From Nostocoides sp. (GTDB lineage Bacteria; Actinomycetota; Actinomycetes; Actinomycetales; Dermatophilaceae), in NCBI GenBank assembly GCA_016716625.1, contig JADJVJ010000001.1, positions 248,001 to 312,000 on the forward strand: 64,000 nucleotides of DNA, in the 5' to 3' direction. The notes below the pieces were generated by a model, which worked only from the letters and a program-made list of their open reading frames with translations, made no database searches and was not told the DNA's origin. Below are positions 62,196 to 64,000 of this stretch, piece after piece. The translations under genes were made by a program, and so were the position numbers. Numbering within the stretch: the first letter of the stretch is position 1; the number at the start of each line of letters is the position of its first letter.

Positions 62196-62877
62196 CGTCG
62201 CTCGCCTCGGGGACGAACCGGTAGCCGACATTGCGGACCGTGCCGATGAGGGTCTCGTAGTCCGTCCCGAGTTTGGCGCGCAGCCGGCGGACGTGGACGT
62301 CCACGGTGCGGGTGCCGCCGAAGTAGTCGTAGCCCCAAACCTCCTGGAGGAGTTGGCTGCGGGTGAAGACCCGGCCCGGATGCTGCGCGAGGTACTTGAG
62401 CAGCTCGAACTCCTTGTAGGTCAGGTCGAGCACCCGACCGCGCAGTCGCACCGAGTAGCTGGCTTCGTCGATGAGGAGCTGACCGGAGGAGATCGGCACG
62501 TCGACCTCGGCGATCCCCTTGGCGAGGGCGACCCTGCCCGTGGCGAGCCGCAGCCGCGCCTCGACCTCGGCCGGACCGGCGGTGTCGAGAAGGACATCGT
62601 CGACTCCCCACTCGGCGTTGATCCCGGCGAGGCCGCCCTCGGTGACGATGGCGAGCAGGGGCACGCTGAGCCCCGTGGTGAGGATGACCCGGCAGAGGGA
62701 GCGGGCGAGGGCGAGCTCGCGGCGGGCATCGACGAGGACGACATCGGCCCGTGGCGCGTCGATGAGGACGGAGGCTTCGGCCGGCATTGTGCGGACATGG
62801 TGAGCGAGCAGCCCGAGCGCGGGCAGGATCTCCGTGCTCGGTGCCACCGTGTTCGTCAGGAGCAGCAGCTCAGCCAT
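62164..62877 (-). CDS. glnR: GlnR-like OmpR-family response regulator
   Basis: 237 residues. The receiver-like N-terminal domain keeps one acidic site (ADVVLVDARREL) but is otherwise atypical, as in GlnR. The C-terminal winged helix is YSVRLRGRVLDLTYKEFELLKYLAQHPGRVFTRSQLLQEVWGYDYFGGTRTVDVHVRRLRAKLG. GlnR controls nitrogen assimilation genes in actinobacteria and lies next to mshD there too. The symbol rests on this context. Confidence 0.85.
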   Translation of the reverse strand: MAELLLLTNTVAPSTEILPALGLLAHHVRTMPAEASVLIDAPRADVVLVDARRELALARSLCRVILTTGLSVPLLAIVTEGGLAGINAEWGVDDVLLDTAGPAEVEARLRLATGRVALAKGIAEVDVPISSGQLLIDEASYSVRLRGRVLDLTYKEFELLKYLAQHPGRVFTRSQLLQEVWGYDYFGGTRTVDVHVRRLRAKLGTDYETLIGTVRNVGYRFVPEASDDDADETALTR

Positions 62878-62898
62878 TACCCCTCAGAATAGGTGGCT

Positions 62899-63195
62899 AT
62901 GAGCGCAGAGCCCGCGGCCCGCCAGGATGCGGCCGTCGTCACCGTCCGTTACTGGGCTGGCGCGCGGGCTGCCGCTGGGGTCGTCGAGGAGGTCGTGGAG
63001 TTCCCGATCATGGCCGGTGAGGCGCGGTTGCCCACGGTCGGTGACGTACTCACGGAGGTGAGCGCACGGCATACCGGGCTCGGTGCGGTGCTCTCGGTCT
63101 GTGCACTCCTGGTCGATGGGCACCGGGTCGAGCCGGGCGACCCGGCACCGGTCGGGGAAGTTCTCGAAGTCCTCCCGCCCTTCGCCGGGGGATGA
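62899..63195 (+). CDS. MoaD/ThiS-family sulfur carrier
   Basis: 98 residues, ubiquitin-like fold: VTVRYWAGARAAAGVVEEVVEF, TVGDVLTEVSARH, VDGHRVEPGDPAPVGEVLEVLPPFAGG. It ends in the Gly-Gly needed for thiocarboxylation. Probably the small subunit of molybdopterin synthase or a related sulfur carrier; the Mo-oxidoreductase at 20.5 kb is a possible client. Divergent from glnR. ATG 62899 is used; GTG 62893 is an alternative. Confidence 0.85.
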   Translation: MSAEPAARQDAAVVTVRYWAGARAAAGVVEEVVEFPIMAGEARLPTVGDVLTEVSARHTGLGAVLSVCALLVDGHRVEPGDPAPVGEVLEVLPPFAGG

Positions 63196-63211
63196 TGCGA
63201 GGATGGCGCCT

Positions 63212-64000
63212 GTGAGTGCCGACGGCCGGATCGACGCCCCCGAGGTGGCGCCGCCCCTGACCCGGGCGGCCCGTCGAGCCCGTGACGAGGCCCTCCTTCG
63301 GGAGCCGGTGCTCTCCCCGCTGGCCACCGTGCCACGGCCGATCGTCGCGGCCGCGAGCCTGGTCCTCGCCGCGCTTCTTGCCCTCGCCAGCGCCGTCGAC
63401 CACGCGGTGCTCGCGGCCGGGCTGGCCTGGCTCGGGCTCATCCTCGCCTGGGGGTGGCCGGCGCTGCTCGGCTCGCCGAGCCGGATGGGCTCCTCGATCG
63501 CTATCGCGGTGGCCGGGGTGCTTGCGCCGACGGCGGCTGCGGTGGCCACGCAGGCTCCGTACCTGCGCTACGTGCCGGTGGCCGTGGCGGTCGCGTTCGT
63601 CGTCATGTTCCTCCATCAACTCCTCCGACGGGACGGCCGACCCCGCCTGGTGGAGTCGCTCGGCGTCTGCGCGCTCGGGATCGGAGTGTGCACGATCGGA
63701 GCCGCCTTCGAACCGTTGCCCCGCACGGCTCAAGGCAGCGGGGTCGCGGTGGCCGCCTTCGTCGGGGCCGGGCTGTCCGCGGTCGCCGACCTCGGCTGCT
63801 CCCGCGCCGTGCTGCGCCCCTGGCTGTGGCCGGCCTCGACCGTGCTGGGTGCGGTCGGTGGCCTCAGTGCCGCCCTCGTCGGCGGCGACCTGCGTTGGTG
63901 GGCCGGGGCGCTCGTCGGGGCCTTGTGCGGGGCCATCGCGTATGCCGTGCGCCGGGTCCTGCTCGTGCTCCCGCCGATTACGGCCATCCGCTCCCAGCTC
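63212..64000 (+). CDS. Membrane protein, 3' end beyond window
   Basis: Open to the window end (at least 263 residues), so the stop is not seen. The first 45 residues are hydrophilic and charged. About seven hydrophobic helices follow (IVAAASLVLAALLALASAV, AIAVAGVLAPTAAAVA, VPVAVAVAFVVMFLHQLL and others). The GTG start has GAGG 9 bases upstream. No family recognised; the pattern is that of an uncharacterised actinobacterial integral membrane protein, often next to moaD/glnR. Confidence 0.75.
   Translation, partial: MSADGRIDAPEVAPPLTRAARRARDEALLREPVLSPLATVPRPIVAAASLVLAALLALASAVDHAVLAAGLAWLGLILAWGWPALLGSPSRMGSSIAIAVAGVLAPTAAAVATQAPYLRYVPVAVAVAFVVMFLHQLLRRDGRPRLVESLGVCALGIGVCTIGAAFEPLPRTAQGSGVAVAAFVGAGLSAVADLGCSRAVLRPWLWPASTVLGAVGGLSAALVGGDLRWWAGALVGALCGAIAYAVRRVLLVLPPITAIRSQL

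Larger units (their letters stand above)
964..63947. repeat. Dispersed 8-mer GTATGCCG / CGGCATAC, 63 copies
   Basis: First bases of plus-strand GTATGCCG: 1318, 1845, 3499, 6538, 7381, 9950, 12094, 15235, 16222, 19014, 20579, 21583, 22926, 24047, 25744, 26197, 26576, 27224, 31552, 33262, 35083, 35759, 36544, 38834, 41544, 44721, 47158, 50295, 51996, 53620, 58132, 61449, 61497, 63940. First bases of CGGCATAC: 964, 2979, 3280, 4729, 8124, 9521, 11457, 11556, 15073, 20433, 21633, 24218, 24989, 26035, 26950, 27258, 30583, 32808, 35641, 38077, 38651, 42224, 44984, 46619, 47862, 53815, 57743, 58893, 63067. Found by eye, so a few may be missed. T is the commonest next base (about half), so the core may be GTATGCCGT. 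Confidence 0.9.

Noticed and set aside
964..63947. Reading the GTATGCCG motif as a Chi or KOPS-like polar sequence
   Set aside because: The two orientations are nearly equal (34 versus 29) across the window, without runs of one strand, unlike strand-biased Chi or KOPS.
1..64000. CRISPR arrays, rRNA, complete insertion sequences
   Set aside because: No regularly spaced 24-40 base repeats with spacers, no rRNA motifs and no transposase-like protein were seen. The repeats present are short hairpins, tandem arrays or tRNA-end duplications.

Overview
This 64 kb window is G+C-rich, gene-dense bacterial chromosome. The gene content is actinobacterial: mycothiol synthase mshD beside a GlnR-type regulator, a DUF3073 protein beside purF-purM, an EtfD-type iron-sulfur membrane reductase, a mycobacterial-style MutT1 (Nudix plus histidine phosphatase) and 13E12/DUF222 HNH proteins. 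Gene order sterol-carrier protein, purF, purM, DUF3073 and the glnR-mshD pair resemble mycobacterial neighbourhoods. I would place it in Micrococcales, possibly Intrasporangiaceae/Dermatophilaceae, but the genus cannot be read from this sequence. There are six tRNA genes (Ser-TGA, Ser-GCT, Phe, Asp, Glu, Lys) and no rRNA, CRISPR or complete transposon.

Layout. 1-6.4 kb: tail of an NB-ARC/TPR/LuxR regulator, EtfD, cysK-cysE. 6.4-11.8 kb: a four-gene leftward operon of cytosolic subtilase, sigma factor, small beta-rich protein and TPR-CHAT caspase-like protein. 12-13.5 kb: tRNA-Ser followed by a 1 kb islet with one NYN-domain gene between direct repeats. 13.5-20 kb: ArsR/SRPBCC pair, Usp, cold-shock protein, LCP protein, tRNA-Ser, secreted 5'-nucleotidase. 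20-30.7 kb: sterol-carrier protein, Mo-oxidoreductase, purF, DUF559 protein, purM, GNAT, isochorismatase-like, NCS1 permease, DUF3073, exported RCC1 protein. 30.7-38.4 kb: FMN alpha-hydroxyacid dehydrogenase, tRNA-Phe, SulP transporter, SHMT-like and tryptophanase-like PLP enzymes, tRNA-Asp and tRNA-Glu, PHP protein. 38.4-45.8 kb: DUF445 protein, then a CarH/LitR-type photoreceptor repressor divergent from an oxidoreductase-DUF1365-CFA synthase-photolyase operon. 45.8-50.6 kb: methyltransferase, mutarotase, broken AGE epimerase, HNH protein, YegP-like protein, tRNA-Lys. 50.7-64 kb: BrkB protein, phosphate genes (DUF47-pit, pstSCAB), mutT1-ppk1, mshD-glnR, moaD and an unfinished membrane protein.

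Phosphate is the main physiological theme: two phosphate uptake systems, polyphosphate kinase, a 5'-nucleotidase, and PHO-box-like 11-nt direct repeats before pstS, before DUF47-pit and before the SulP transporter. Light response is a second theme (CarH cluster).

The most unusual signal is not a gene. The 8-mer GTATGCCG or its complement occurs 63 times by my count (34 and 29), about once per kilobase, in genes in every reading frame and between genes. It forces rare codons such as ATA and GCA, and its density and lack of strand bias resemble DNA-uptake or HIP1-type motifs. Other non-gene structures are a three-copy hairpin family around purF-purM, an 88-bp near-perfect palindrome next to a G-rich minisatellite, repeated tRNA-Ser 3' ends bounding the NYN islet, and a duplicated tRNA-Asp tail plus terminator. 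Two genes (etfD tail and AGE epimerase) each carry a likely one-base deletion.
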